Assembly: GCA_016707895.1 (NCBI GenBank)
Contig: JADJGV010000034.1
Location: forward strand, 248,001 to 312,000
Origin: Myxococcales bacterium
GTDB lineage: Bacteria; Myxococcota_A; Polyangia; Haliangiales; Haliangiaceae
Reading direction: 5' to 3'
Length of the DNA stretch: 64,000 nt
Below, piece after piece: positions 35,889-44,601 of this stretch (positions are counted from its first letter, which is position 1; each line of letters begins with the position of its first letter). Both the position numbers and the translations under genes were made by a program. Under the pieces are notes generated by a model that saw nothing but the letters and a program-made list of their open reading frames with translations, made no database searches and had not been told where the DNA came from.

Positions 35889-38800
35889 ATGTCGCCTGTC
35901 TTCTCTTCGCCTCTCCTCCGCCGCGGCGGCGCCGCGCTCGCCGCGCTGGTCGCGGCGCTGGCGCTGACCGCCTGCTTCGAGAGCAACACCATCGAATGTT
36001 CGAGCGGCGTCGTCTGCCCCGAGGGCTCGGTCTGCACCGCCGACGGCCTCGGCTGTCGCCAGCTGTCCAACCAGTGCGGCAACGGCCAGATGGACACCGG
36101 CGAGCAGTGCGACGACGGCAACCAGATCGACGAGGACGACTGCCGCGCCGACTGCCAGACCAACGTCTGCGGCGACGGCAAGCGCGACCAGCAGGGCGAC
36201 GTCACCGAGGAGTGTGACGAGCTCGGCGGCGCCGACTCGGCGACCTGCGACAGCGACTGCACGATCCCGCGCTGCGGCGACTCGCACCGCAACGCGATGT
36301 TCACCTCGCCGGGCGCGCCGCGCGGCGAGCGCTGCGACGACGGCAACACCGCGTCGGGCGACGGCTGCAGCGCCGACTGCGCGTCGGACGAGAGCTGCGG
36401 CGACAACTACACCAACGACGACCTGCCGACCACCGGCGCGACCTGCAAGAGCGCCACCGCCACCGGCACCAACTGCCCCGAGCTGTGCGACGACGGCAAC
36501 CAGCTCGCCGGCGACGGCTGCTCGCCCAACTGCCTGTCCGAGGAGAGCTGCCGCAACGGCATCCTCGACGCGTCGGGCGGCCCGGCCAACCCGCCCGAGC
36601 TGTGCGACGACGGCGACACCATCGACACCGACGAGTGCCGCAACAACTGCCAGGCCGGCTTCGGCTGCGGCAACGGCTTCGTCGACAACGACGGCCCGGG
36701 TGGCCCCAGCATCGACGAGGAGTGCGACAACGGCTCGACCAACGACAACGCGGTGTGCGACGGCGACTGCACGATCCCGGTGTGCGGCGACAACCGCTTC
36801 AACACGGCCGCGGGCGAGGCCTGCGACCCCGGCACCGTCGGCGTCAACGTCGCCAGCTGCAACTCGGACTGCACCGTGCCGGCGTGCGGCGACGGCAAGG
36901 TCAACCGCACCTTCACCCCGCCCACCGCCACCGGCCCCGAGCAGTGCGACGACAACAACACCGTGGCCGGCGACGGCTGCTCGGCGACCTGCCAGATCGA
37001 GACCTGCGGCAACGGCGTGACCGAGATGATCAACGGCGAGCAGTGCGACGACGGCAACCTGGTCGACACCGACGCCTGCCGCAACACCTGCCAGTTCCCG
37101 CGCTGCGGCGACGGCATCGCGTCGGCCAGCGAGGCCTGCGACACCAACGGCAACACGACGACCTGCAACATCGACTGCTCGGTGCCGGCCTGCGGCGACG
37201 GCAAGCTCAACCCGGCGTTCACGCCGCCGCTGGCCACGGGGCCCGAGCAGTGCGACGACAACAACACGACGGCGGGCGACGGCTGCTCGGCGACCTGCCA
37301 GATCGAGACCTGCGGCAACGGCGTGACCGAGATGATCAACGGCGAGCAGTGCGACGACGGCAACCTGGTCGACACCGACGCCTGCCGCAACACCTGCCAG
37401 TTCCCGCGCTGCGGCGACGGCATCGCGTCGGCCAGCGAGACCTGCGACACCAACGGCAACAGCCAGACCTGCAACCTCGACTGCTCGGCGCCGGCCTGCG
37501 GCGACGGCAAGCTCAACCCGGCGTTCACCCCGGCCGGCGCGCCCGGCCCCGAGCAGTGCGACGACACCAACACCACCAGCGGTGACGGCTGCTCGAACCG
37601 CTGCCAGGTCGAGCCGTTCGCGCTGGTCGTGACCAAGGCCGGCACCGGCACCGGCACGGTGACCTCGGCGCCGGCCGGCATCTCGTGCGGCGCCGACTGC
37701 AACGAGCTGTACCCGGTCGGCACGATGGTGACGCTGACCGCGGCGCCGGGCACCAACTCGGTGTTCACCGGCTGGGCCGGCGGCGGCTGCACCGGCACCG
37801 CGCCGTGCGCCGTGACCATGTCCGCGGCGCGCAACGTGGTCGCGACCTTCGACCTCAACACGCTGACCGTGGTCAAGGCCGGCAACGGCACCGGCACGGT
37901 CACCGGCACCGGCATCAACTGCGGCGGCGACTGCACCGAGGACTACAACGCGGCGACGGCCGTGACCCTGGTCGCGACGCCCGGCACCAACACCTCGTTC
38001 ACCGGCTGGTCGGGCGGCGGCTGCTCGGGCACCGGCTCGTGCATGACGACGATGAGCGGCGCGACCACCGTGACCGCGACCTTCACGCTCAACACGATCA
38101 GCCTGACCGTGACCCCGGCCGGCAACGGCACCGGCACCGTGACCTCGGTGCCGACCGGCATCAACTGCGGCGTGACCTGCGTGTTCGGCTTCAACGCCAA
38201 CACGGTCGTCACGCTGACCGCGGCGCCGTCGGCCAACAACACGTTCACCGGCTGGTCGGGCGGCGGCTGCAGCGGCACCAGCACCTGCACCGTGACGATG
38301 ACGACGGCCACCGCCGTGACGGCGACGTTCACGCTGAACCAGCACCAGCTCGGCGTGGTCCGCGCCGGCACCGGCGCGGGTACGGTGACCTCGTCGCCGG
38401 CCGGCATCAACTGCGGCGTCGACTGCACCGAGAACTACAACGCCGGCCAGGTGGTGGTGCTGACCGCGGCCGCGGCCGGTGACTCGAGCTTCACCGGCTG
38501 GTCGGGCACCGGCATCACCTGCCCGGGCACCGGCACCTGCACCGTGACGGTCAACGCCGCGACGACGGTGACCGCGACCTTCGCGATCAACACCTTCACG
38601 TTGAGCGTCTCGCGCACCGGCACCGGCACCGGCACCGTCACGTCGGTGCCGAGCGGCATCAACTGCGGCGGCACCTGCTTGGCCACCTACAACGCCGGCC
38701 AGTTGGTCACGCTGACCGCGAGCCCGGGCGGCAACTCGGCGTTCACCGGCTGGTCGGGCGCCTGCACCGGCCTCTCCACCTGCGTGGTCACGATGGACGC

Positions 38801-40109
38801 GATCAAGTCGGTCCAGGCCAACTTCGACACCGACACCCGCATCCTGACGGTGAACCCGGCCGGCACCGGCGGCGGCACGGTCACGTCGAACCCCGTCGGC
38901 ATCAGCTGCGGCGCGACCTGCGCGTTCCCGTTCGCCCAGGGCTCGTCGATCACGCTCACGGCGACCCCGGCCGCCGACTCGAACTTCACCGGCTGGAGCG
39001 GCGGCGGCTGCAGCGGCACCGGCACCTGCGTGGTGACGCTGAACAACAACACGACGGTCACCGCGACCTTCACGCTGAAGACCTTCACGGTCACGGTGGC
39101 GGGCGCGGGCACCGGCACCGGCAGCGTCACCTCGGTGCCGTCGGCGATCAGCTGCACCAGCACCGCCGGCGCCACCAGCGGCACCTGCTCGCAGAGCTAC
39201 AACGCCGGCGCCGTGGTCGGCCTGGTCGCCGCGCCGAGCGCGACCTCGACGTTCACCGGCTGGAGCGGCGTGGCCGGCTGCAGCAGCAGCACGCTGTGCA
39301 TCGTGACGGTGAGCGCTGCGGCCACCGCGACGGCGACCTTCGCGCGCAACACCTACCCGCTGACCGTCACCAAGGGCGGCGGTGGCTCGGGCACCGTGAC
39401 CTCGGCGCCGGTCGGCATCAACTGCGGCGCGACCTGCACGGCCAGCTTCAACGACGGCGCGAGCGTGGTGCTGACCGCGGCCGCCGCCGGCGGCTCGACG
39501 TTCACCGGCTGGTCGGGCACCGGCATCACCTGCCCGGGCACCGGCACCTGCACCGTGTCGATGAGCGCGGCCACCACGGTGACGGCGACGTTCGCGCCGA
39601 TCACCCGCCAGCTGACCGTGACGCCGGCGGGCACCGGCACCGGCACCGTCACCTCGAACCCGGCCGGCATCAGCTGCGGCGGCACCTGCTCGGCGAGCTT
39701 CGCCGACGGCGCGGTCGTGGTGCTGACCGCGGTCGCGACCCCGGGGACCTCGTCGTTCGCGGGCTGGTCGGGCGGCGGCTGCAGCGGCACCGGCACCTGC
39801 GTGGTGACGATGACCGCGGCCACGGCCGTGACCGCGACCTTCACGCTGAACACGTACCTGCTGACCGTCAACGTCACCCAGGCCGGCACGACCGGCACGG
39901 TGACGTCGGCGCCGGCAGGGATCTCGGCGTGCGCGGCCGCCGGCTGCTCGGCGACGTTCAACCACGGCCAGTCGGTCGTGTTGACCGCGACCCTGGGCAC
40001 GGCGACCTCGGTCAGCTGGGGCGCCGGCGACTGCGACTCGCAGACCGCGACCACCTGCACCGTCTCGATGACGGCGGCTGACTCGGTGAACGCGACCTTC
40101 GTCCCGTGA
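35889..40109 (+). CDS. Giant lipoprotein with 14 cysteine-rich (DUF4215-type) and 10 InlB-like repeats
   Basis: A 1,406-residue surface lipoprotein. The signal ends in the lipobox LTAC (Cys24). Residues about 35-575 contain about 14 cysteine-rich units of the pattern CGDGxxxxxExCDDGNxxxxDGCxxxC, filed as DUF4215 and typical of myxobacteria. Residues about 577-1406 contain ten beta units of about 80 residues ending in FTGWSGGGCSGTGTCVVTM and VTATF, the divergent InlB B-repeat/Bacterial_repeat type. Each unit has paired cysteines (ISCGxxC and GC...C). The protein is probably a disulfide-stapled rod for adhesion or matrix contact. Two 163-bp blocks inside the gene are identical, a sign of recent duplication. 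It follows the TPR/PEGA gene by 80 bases. Confidence 0.9.
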   Translation: MSPVFSSPLLRRGGAALAALVAALALTACFESNTIECSSGVVCPEGSVCTADGLGCRQLSNQCGNGQMDTGEQCDDGNQIDEDDCRADCQTNVCGDGKRDQQGDVTEECDELGGADSATCDSDCTIPRCGDSHRNAMFTSPGAPRGERCDDGNTASGDGCSADCASDESCGDNYTNDDLPTTGATCKSATATGTNCPELCDDGNQLAGDGCSPNCLSEESCRNGILDASGGPANPPELCDDGDTIDTDECRNNCQAGFGCGNGFVDNDGPGGPSIDEECDNGSTNDNAVCDGDCTIPVCGDNRFNTAAGEACDPGTVGVNVASCNSDCTVPACGDGKVNRTFTPPTATGPEQCDDNNTVAGDGCSATCQIETCGNGVTEMINGEQCDDGNLVDTDACRNTCQFPRCGDGIASASEACDTNGNTTTCNIDCSVPACGDGKLNPAFTPPLATGPEQCDDNNTTAGDGCSATCQIETCGNGVTEMINGEQCDDGNLVDTDACRNTCQFPRCGDGIASASETCDTNGNSQTCNLDCSAPACGDGKLNPAFTPAGAPGPEQCDDTNTTSGDGCSNRCQVEPFALVVTKAGTGTGTVTSAPAGISCGADCNELYPVGTMVTLTAAPGTNSVFTGWAGGGCTGTAPCAVTMSAARNVVATFDLNTLTVVKAGNGTGTVTGTGINCGGDCTEDYNAATAVTLVATPGTNTSFTGWSGGGCSGTGSCMTTMSGATTVTATFTLNTISLTVTPAGNGTGTVTSVPTGINCGVTCVFGFNANTVVTLTAAPSANNTFTGWSGGGCSGTSTCTVTMTTATAVTATFTLNQHQLGVVRAGTGAGTVTSSPAGINCGVDCTENYNAGQVVVLTAAAAGDSSFTGWSGTGITCPGTGTCTVTVNAATTVTATFAINTFTLSVSRTGTGTGTVTSVPSGINCGGTCLATYNAGQLVTLTASPGGNSAFTGWSGACTGLSTCVVTMDAIKSVQANFDTDTRILTVNPAGTGGGTVTSNPVGISCGATCAFPFAQGSSITLTATPAADSNFTGWSGGGCSGTGTCVVTLNNNTTVTATFTLKTFTVTVAGAGTGTGSVTSVPSAISCTSTAGATSGTCSQSYNAGAVVGLVAAPSATSTFTGWSGVAGCSSSTLCIVTVSAAATATATFARNTYPLTVTKGGGGSGTVTSAPVGINCGATCTASFNDGASVVLTAAAAGGSTFTGWSGTGITCPGTGTCTVSMSAATTVTATFAPITRQLTVTPAGTGTGTVTSNPAGISCGGTCSASFADGAVVVLTAVATPGTSSFAGWSGGGCSGTGTCVVTMTAATAVTATFTLNTYLLTVNVTQAGTTGTVTSAPAGISACAAAGCSATFNHGQSVVLTATLGTATSVSWGAGDCDSQTATTCTVSMTAADSVNATFVP
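36971..37439 (+). repeat. Identical 163-bp direct repeats, period 306 bp
   Basis: Bases 36971-37133 and 37277-37439 are identical by eye. Each encodes parts of cysteine-rich units; the flanking parts of the 102-residue period have diverged. Identity at silent positions means duplication or gene conversion in recent time. Such a repeat could also collapse in short-read assembly. Confidence 0.85.
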
Positions 40110-40124
40110 GCTGAGCGAGGGCGT

Positions 40125-40145
40125 CGCCGGCGGGCTTCGCCGGCG
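40125..40145 (+). terminator. Hairpin after the giant lipoprotein gene
   Basis: CGCCGGCG-ggctt-CGCCGGCG, an eight-base perfect stem with a five-base loop, 15 bases after the stop at 40109. No T-tract follows. Confidence 0.5.
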
Positions 40146-40230
40146 TGGGGCGAGGTGCGACCCGGTGATCTCGGTCGCAAGTCGGCGGTTCGGGCTCGCG
40201 GCGGCGGCGGCGGTCGGCATACTGGATCCC

Positions 40231-40449
40231 ATGACCCAGGTGCCGATCGCGCGGACCGTGAAGCATCGAGGCGTCGTGGTCGCGCCGCGGGCCCGCCCGC
40301 TGGCGGCGCGGCTGGCCGACGGGTTCGAGCGCCTCGGCGACGGGCCGCGCGGGTTCCTCGCGGCGCTGATCGGCCTGTGGCCGGTGACGATCGCCTGCGG
40401 CGCGGGGCTGGGGATCTGCTGGCTGGCCGTGGTCAGCGGCGGGCCGTAG
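40231..40449 (+). CDS. Small membrane protein, hypothetical
   Basis: A 72-residue open frame with a basic N-terminus (TVKHRGVVVAPRARPLAARL) and a hydrophobic C-terminal half (FLAALIGLWPVTIACGAGLGICWLAVV), which could be one long or two short membrane segments. I do not recognise it. Support for it being real: CATACT seven bases before the ATG, and no competing gene in the stretch. It ends three bases before the convergent gene at 40453. Confidence 0.45.
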   Translation: MTQVPIARTVKHRGVVVAPRARPLAARLADGFERLGDGPRGFLAALIGLWPVTIACGAGLGICWLAVVSGGP

Positions 40450-40452
40450 CCG

Positions 40453-41346
40453 CTACTCGACGGCTTCGTCGGGGTGCGCGCGCAGCGTGCGCGGCAGATC
40501 GAGGATGGTCTCGTTGGGCGAGCCGACCAGCATCGCCGGGCTGACCTCGGACAGGCCCCACGGCTCGACCTTGCCGGCCGTGACCGCGAACGCGCCGCCG
40601 TCGATGCGGCCGACCACACCGAAGCCCGACTTCATCGGCACCCGCGCGGTCTCGATGACCAGATCGGGCAGGTGGCTCACGTCGATCTCGACCAGCCCGC
40701 GCTCGCAGGTGAGCACCAGCCGGTAGCCCAGCACGCGGCGCTCGACCAGCAAGATGTTGCCCATGGTCGAGCGGAACACCTCGCTCCAGCCGTCGCGCGG
40801 GCCCTGGTGGGCGGCCAGCGACGCGAAGTCGACGTGGAACAGCGCCGGCTCGTTGATCCGGCGGGCCAGCAGCCCCGACGTGGTGACGACCGTGTCGACC
40901 AGGCCGCGGGCGTGCAGGTCGACCACCGGCGAGCGGTGGTCGGCGGTCCACCACGAGCCCGGCTGGTGCGGCGTGCAGCCGAGGAAGACGTTCTTGGCGC
41001 TCGAGCCCTTGCACCACTCGGCGATCGCGCACGCGACCTCGGGGGCGCTGCCGGTGTCGCCCAGGCGGCGGTCGCCGTTCCACAGCACGGTGTCGCCGGG
41101 CAGGCGGTGGACCGCGTCGAAGTGGAAGTAGCGGCCCTGCCACGGCGGCTCGAGCGACATCTTGTCGCCGACCCGGACGTTGGCCACCGCGTCGAGATCC
41201 TCGGGCACCGCCAGGTAGGTCTCGCCGCGCGGATCGAGCGCCACGAACAGCAGGCCGCGCGGGGTCAGGCCCTTCTTGCGCAGCTCGCGGAGGCCGAGGA
41301 TGACCGCGGCGGGATCGCGGTAGTGGTAGACGCGGGTCGGGAGCAA
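40453..41346 (-). CDS. Hypothetical protein
   Basis: A 297-residue soluble protein that I cannot assign. It has mixed alpha/beta character, no signal peptide, and segments such as GLLFVALDPRGETYLAVPEDL, NVFLGCTPHQPGSWW, DVDTVV-like strands (LVDTVVTTSGLLARR) and VIETARVPMKSGFGVVGRIDG. One could suspect a hydrolase or binding fold, but no catalytic pattern is clear. Start is a TTG at 41346, supported by a promoter: TTGTGG and TAGGGT 17 bases apart, the latter ending nine bases before the TTG. It is divergent from the SnoaL-like gene. Confidence 0.65.
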   Translation of the reverse strand: MLPTRVYHYRDPAAVILGLRELRKKGLTPRGLLFVALDPRGETYLAVPEDLDAVANVRVGDKMSLEPPWQGRYFHFDAVHRLPGDTVLWNGDRRLGDTGSAPEVACAIAEWCKGSSAKNVFLGCTPHQPGSWWTADHRSPVVDLHARGLVDTVVTTSGLLARRINEPALFHVDFASLAAHQGPRDGWSEVFRSTMGNILLVERRVLGYRLVLTCERGLVEIDVSHLPDLVIETARVPMKSGFGVVGRIDGGAFAVTAGKVEPWGLSEVSPAMLVGSPNETILDLPRTLRAHPDEAVE

Positions 41347-41355
41347 GCGGGGGGC

Positions 41356-41384
41356 ACCCTAGCCCGATTGTTGCCTGGCCACAA
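41356..41384 (-). promoter_or_regulatory. Promoter of the hypothetical gene at 40453-41346
   Basis: Minus-strand TTGTGG (plus 41379-41384), 17-base spacer, TAGGGT (plus 41356-41361), nine bases to the TTG start. Confidence 0.5.
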
Positions 41385-41444
41385 CGGACCTTCCGCGTTA
41401 CCGCGATTGTGGCGAAACGCCGGCGCCCCTACCGTGGGCGCACC

Positions 41445-41451
41445 AAGGAGG
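41445..41451 (+). promoter_or_regulatory. Shine-Dalgarno AAGGAGG
   Basis: A full AAGGAGG five bases before the ATG at 41457. It fixes the start there and not at an upstream GTG (41409). Such strong sites are rare in this window. Confidence 0.75.
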
Positions 41452-41456
41452 CACCG

Positions 41457-41810
41457 ATGGCCACGATCCGCGAGCTCGACGAGCAGATGAACCAGGCGAT
41501 CCTGAGCGGCAAGGCGATGGAGCTGTTCGAGACGCTCTACGCCGACGACGTCACGATGCAGGAGAACAGCGAGGACCCGCGGGTCGGCAAGGACGCCTGC
41601 CGCGACTACGAGCACCAGTTCTTCGGCATGCTCGAGGCGTTCCACGGCGCCACCTGCACCAACGTCGCCGTCGACGGCAACACCACCTACGCCGAGTGGA
41701 CCCTCGACTTCACGCTCAAGGGCATGCCGCGCATGAAGTACACCCAGATCACCCAGCGGATCTGGAAGGACGGCAAGATCGCCCACGAGCGGTTCTTCTA
41801 TACGCGTTGA
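41457..41810 (+). CDS. SnoaL/NTF2-like protein
   Basis: A 117-residue protein of the NTF2-like cone fold (SnoaL, ketosteroid isomerase-like). The first helix TIRELDEQMNQAILSGKAME, then LYADDVTMQENSEDPRVGKDA, and the strands TYAEWTLDFTLKGMPRMKYT and QRIWKDGKIAHERFFY are characteristic. Members are small cytoplasmic isomerases, hydrolases or ligand-binding proteins; the substrate is not predictable. It stands alone with an AAGGAGG ribosome binding site. Convergent with mgtE. Confidence 0.85.
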   Translation: MATIRELDEQMNQAILSGKAMELFETLYADDVTMQENSEDPRVGKDACRDYEHQFFGMLEAFHGATCTNVAVDGNTTYAEWTLDFTLKGMPRMKYTQITQRIWKDGKIAHERFFYTR

Positions 41811-41844
41811 GGGGGAGGTCTTCGCACGACCTCCCCGCGGCCCG

Positions 41845-43356
41845 CTACAGCAGCGCGCCGCGGAGCATCAGCGTGGCCAGGGCGAAGTAGATCACCAGGC
41901 CGGTGACGTCGACCAGCGTCGCGACGAACGGCGCCGAGGCGCTCGCCGGGTCGGCGCCGATCTTGCGCAGCACGAACGGCAGCATCGAGCCGGCCAAGGT
42001 GCCGAACAGCACGACGCCGATCAGGCTGATCGAGACCGTCACGCCGATCCGCGCGTAGTACACGCCGTAGCTGCCGAACGCGCCCCAGGCCAGCACGCGG
42101 ATCAGCCCGAGCACGCCGAGCCCGGCGCCGAGCGCCAGGCCGATGGCCAGCTCGCGGCGCATCACCCGCCACCAGTCGGCCGCCCGCACCTCGCCCAGCG
42201 CCATCGCGCGGATGACCAGCGTCGAGGCCTGCGAGCCGGCGTTGCCGCCGCTCGAGATGATCAGCGGGATGAACAGCGTCAGCACCGTCGCGCGGTCGAT
42301 CTGGTGCTGGAAGAACCCCAGCGCCGACGTCGTGAGCATCTCGCCCACCAGCAACACCGCCAGCCACACCCCGCGCTTGCGCAGCATCTCGCGCCGGCGC
42401 GACTGCAGGTAGGGGACCTCGAGGGCCTCCATGCCGCCGAACTTCTGGGCGTCCTCGGTGGCCTCCTCCTGGACCACGTCGACGATGTCGTCGACGGTGA
42501 CGATGCCGCGCATGACGCCAGCGGCGTCGACGATGGGCATGACCGTCAGGTCGTGCTCGGCGAACAGCCGCGACAGCGCCTCCTGGTCGAGCCCGGGGTC
42601 GGCCGAGACCACGTCCCGCTCCATGATCTCCGACACCCGCTGGCTGGGGCCGGCGGCGAACAGGTCGCGGAACGACACCACGCCGAGCAGGTGCTGATCG
42701 CTCTCGAGGACGTAGGCGTAGTAGATGGTCTCGAGCTGGGTCCGGGCCTGGCGGCGCAGGTAGCTGATCGCCTCGTCGGCGGTCATCGCCGGCCGCAGCC
42801 GAGCGTAGCGGGTGTTCATCAGGCCGCCGGCGTCGTCCTCCTCGTAGGCCAGCAGCGCCTCGACCTCCTTGCGGGTCGGCCCGTCGAGCAGCGCCAGCAG
42901 GCCGGCGCGCTCGTCGTCGGGCACCGCCTGGACCACGTCGGCGACGTCGTCGGGCTCGAGCAGCCGCAGCCAGCTGCGGCGCTCGCCGCGGCGCATCGCC
43001 ACCAGCAGCTCGGCCTGATCGGGCCCGGCCAGGGCGATGAAGAACTCTTCGCCGTCCTCGCGGGGCAGGAGGCGCAGGCCGTCGATGCGCTCGCCGGGGT
43101 CGAGCACCGCCCACGCGTCGCGCAGCTCGTCGACGCCGAGCGGCTCGTCGGTGGGGGGGCCCGGCGCCGCGGGGGTGGGCCGGGCGTCGTCCTCCATCGC
43201 CCAGCCGTCGTCGGCGCGGGCCTCGGCGATCTCGCGGATCTCCTGGGTGATGTCGGCCGCGGCCTCGGGATCGAGCCGGTGCACCTCGACCGACAGGTCG
43301 GCCGGCGGCGGGCCCAGCTCGCCGTGCTCGTCACCGTCGTGCGGGTCCGAGGCCAT
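41845..43356 (-). CDS. mgtE: Magnesium transporter MgtE
   Basis: A 503-residue MgtE channel. An acidic, Pro-rich extension (1-75) precedes the superhelical N domain (about 80-190; ELLVAMRRGERRSWLRLLEP, VVQAVPDDERAGLLALL). Two CBS domains follow (about 190-320; PSQRVSEIMERDVVSADPG, HDLTVMPIVDAAGVMRGIVT). The plug helix and five transmembrane helices start about 330 and include the pore motif PLIISSGGNAGSQAS. MgtE lets Mg2+ enter and closes when cytoplasmic Mg2+ fills the N and CBS domains. The extension is longer than in most homologues. No Mg riboswitch leader is present: the upstream gap to the next gene's stop is 101 bases. Confidence 0.95.
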   Translation of the reverse strand: MASDPHDGDEHGELGPPPADLSVEVHRLDPEAAADITQEIREIAEARADDGWAMEDDARPTPAAPGPPTDEPLGVDELRDAWAVLDPGERIDGLRLLPREDGEEFFIALAGPDQAELLVAMRRGERRSWLRLLEPDDVADVVQAVPDDERAGLLALLDGPTRKEVEALLAYEEDDAGGLMNTRYARLRPAMTADEAISYLRRQARTQLETIYYAYVLESDQHLLGVVSFRDLFAAGPSQRVSEIMERDVVSADPGLDQEALSRLFAEHDLTVMPIVDAAGVMRGIVTVDDIVDVVQEEATEDAQKFGGMEALEVPYLQSRRREMLRKRGVWLAVLLVGEMLTTSALGFFQHQIDRATVLTLFIPLIISSGGNAGSQASTLVIRAMALGEVRAADWWRVMRRELAIGLALGAGLGVLGLIRVLAWGAFGSYGVYYARIGVTVSISLIGVVLFGTLAGSMLPFVLRKIGADPASASAPFVATLVDVTGLVIYFALATLMLRGALL

Positions 43357-43433
43357 GACTCACCCTGCCGAAGTTCGCGCGCGTTGGAAAGCCGCGCCCG
43401 CCCCGAATCGGTGACAAAGCGGCGACACTCAGC

Positions 43434-43447
43434 GTGCGGCGACGCAC
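43434..43447. terminator. Short GTGCG-gcga-CGCAC hairpin, second copy of the element at 5023
   Basis: A five-base stem with the same gcga loop as at 5023-5044. Flanking bases are also shared (gtgcggcgacgcacctcctg at both places, then M-ACTCA). It lies 11 bases past the stop of the minus-strand lipoprotein gene ending at 43458. Confidence 0.4.
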
Positions 43448-43457
43448 CTCCTGCCAC

Positions 43458-44036
43458 TCACCGACGCAGCGCGACCTTGAACGGCTGCTTGCAGCAGGTG
43501 CGCGCGCCGTCGAGGGTGCGGACCAGATCGGCCCACAGGATGTCGTCGTCGATGTCGACCCGGCCCTGGTGCAAGTCGTACTCGGCCACCGCCTTGCCGA
43601 TCACCTCGCGGACGAACGCCGCGCTGATGTGGCGGCGGTCGGCGCTCTCCAGGCAGTAGGCCAGGTCGGTGCCGGGCGGGCCGACGCAGAACTTGCCCTG
43701 GGCGGTGGCGGTGATCTTGATGGCGGGGCCGGCGTCCAGCTCGTCCTCGAGGGTGAACGCCCGCAGGTGGCGGTAGCGCCCGACCACCAGGGTCGGCGCC
43801 GGCGTCGCGCGGACCTGCGCCGCCACCTGCGCCCACGGCACGTTGACGTCGATGGCCAGCGCCGCCGGGCCGGCCGGCAGGGACGGCGCCGCGCCGGGCA
43901 TGACCGCGACCGGGGTGGCGCCCGGCGGCAGCGGGGCCGTCAGGTTGGCTTGGGGCAGGAGCGCCGGGCCGACGCGGGCCTCGTGGTGGTTGTCGCACGC
44001 GGCGACGACCACGATCGCGAGGGCCAGGGAGCGCAT
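43458..44036 (-). CDS. Predicted lipoprotein, function unknown
   Basis: A 192-residue exported protein; signal MRSLALAIVVVAAC with lipobox VAAC (Cys14). The mature part has a Pro/Ala-rich linker then a small alpha/beta domain (about 58-190) with cysteines at FCVG, AYCLE and TCCKQ. The C-terminal segment HQGRVDIDDDILWADLVRTL faintly recalls the ExbD/TolR periplasmic domain, but that is weak. Function unknown. CACAGT lies six bases before the ATG. Confidence 0.72.
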   Translation of the reverse strand: MRSLALAIVVVAACDNHHEARVGPALLPQANLTAPLPPGATPVAVMPGAAPSLPAGPAALAIDVNVPWAQVAAQVRATPAPTLVVGRYRHLRAFTLEDELDAGPAIKITATAQGKFCVGPPGTDLAYCLESADRRHISAAFVREVIGKAVAEYDLHQGRVDIDDDILWADLVRTLDGARTCCKQPFKVALRR

Positions 44037-44067
44037 GGCCGCACTGTGCCTCGCCCGGGCGCGGCTT

Positions 44068-44601
44068 TCAAACCGCTTCGGGCAGGCGGGCGAAGTCGGG
44101 GTTGATCTCGGCCAGCGCGGCGTCGACGACCTCGATCGTCATCCGGTCGCGCCACCAGCCGTCGAACAGCGACCCGGCCAGGGTCCGGCACCGGCCGGCG
44201 CCGCGGAGCTCGCCGAACTCCTCGAGCAGGTGGCCCAGCCCGGCCAGCCGGTCCTTCCAGGCCTCGTCCCGCGGGGCCCGCCGCAGCAGCAGCCAGTAGG
44301 CCCGGGCCGCGGCGCGGATCCGGCCGGCGCCGCGCAGCGCCGTGACCACCGCCATCGCGGCGTCGAGGTCGAGCCGGCGCGCCTGCGCCAGCCCGGCCCG
44401 GGTGGCCTCGAGCGCCAGGCCGCGGCTCCGGTCCAGCGCCGCGGCCTCGGCGGCCAGCCGCGGGATCACCGCGGTCAGCGCGGCGGCGGTGCGCTCGAGC
44501 TCGCGCAGGCTGGCCGGCGGCAAGGGCGCGCGGGCGGCCCGGCCGCGCAGGTCGCCCAGCCGCTGCGCCAGGCGGGCGAGCTCGTCGAGCGGCGTCGTCA
44601 C
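44068..44601 (-). CDS. Small helical protein coupled to the OPT transporter
   Basis: A 177-residue, Arg/Ala/Leu-rich all-helical protein, probably with TPR- or coiled-coil-like packing (LARLAQRLGDLRGRAARAPL; AAMAVVTALRGAGRIRAAAR), ending MTIEVVDAALAEINPDFARLP. No signal peptide or membrane segment. Its GTG start overlaps the stop of the OPT transporter gene by four bases (GTGA), so it is probably co-translated. It may assist or regulate the transporter; no domain is recognised. Confidence 0.68.
   Translation of the reverse strand: MTTPLDELARLAQRLGDLRGRAARAPLPPASLRELERTAAALTAVIPRLAAEAAALDRSRGLALEATRAGLAQARRLDLDAAMAVVTALRGAGRIRAAARAYWLLLRRAPRDEAWKDRLAGLGHLLEEFGELRGAGRCRTLAGSLFDGWWRDRMTIEVVDAALAEINPDFARLPEAV

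Noticed and set aside
35823..40619. Very long minus-strand open frame opposite the giant lipoprotein gene
   Set aside because: It mirrors the repeat gene on the plus strand, has Arg/Ala/Val-rich composition with no recognisable domain, and arises because stops are rare in high-GC antisense frames.
43357..43457. Magnesium riboswitch (M-box) upstream of mgtE
   Set aside because: The gap is 101 bases, with part taken by the neighbouring gene's 3' region, too short for an M-box plus terminator; no such structure is visible.
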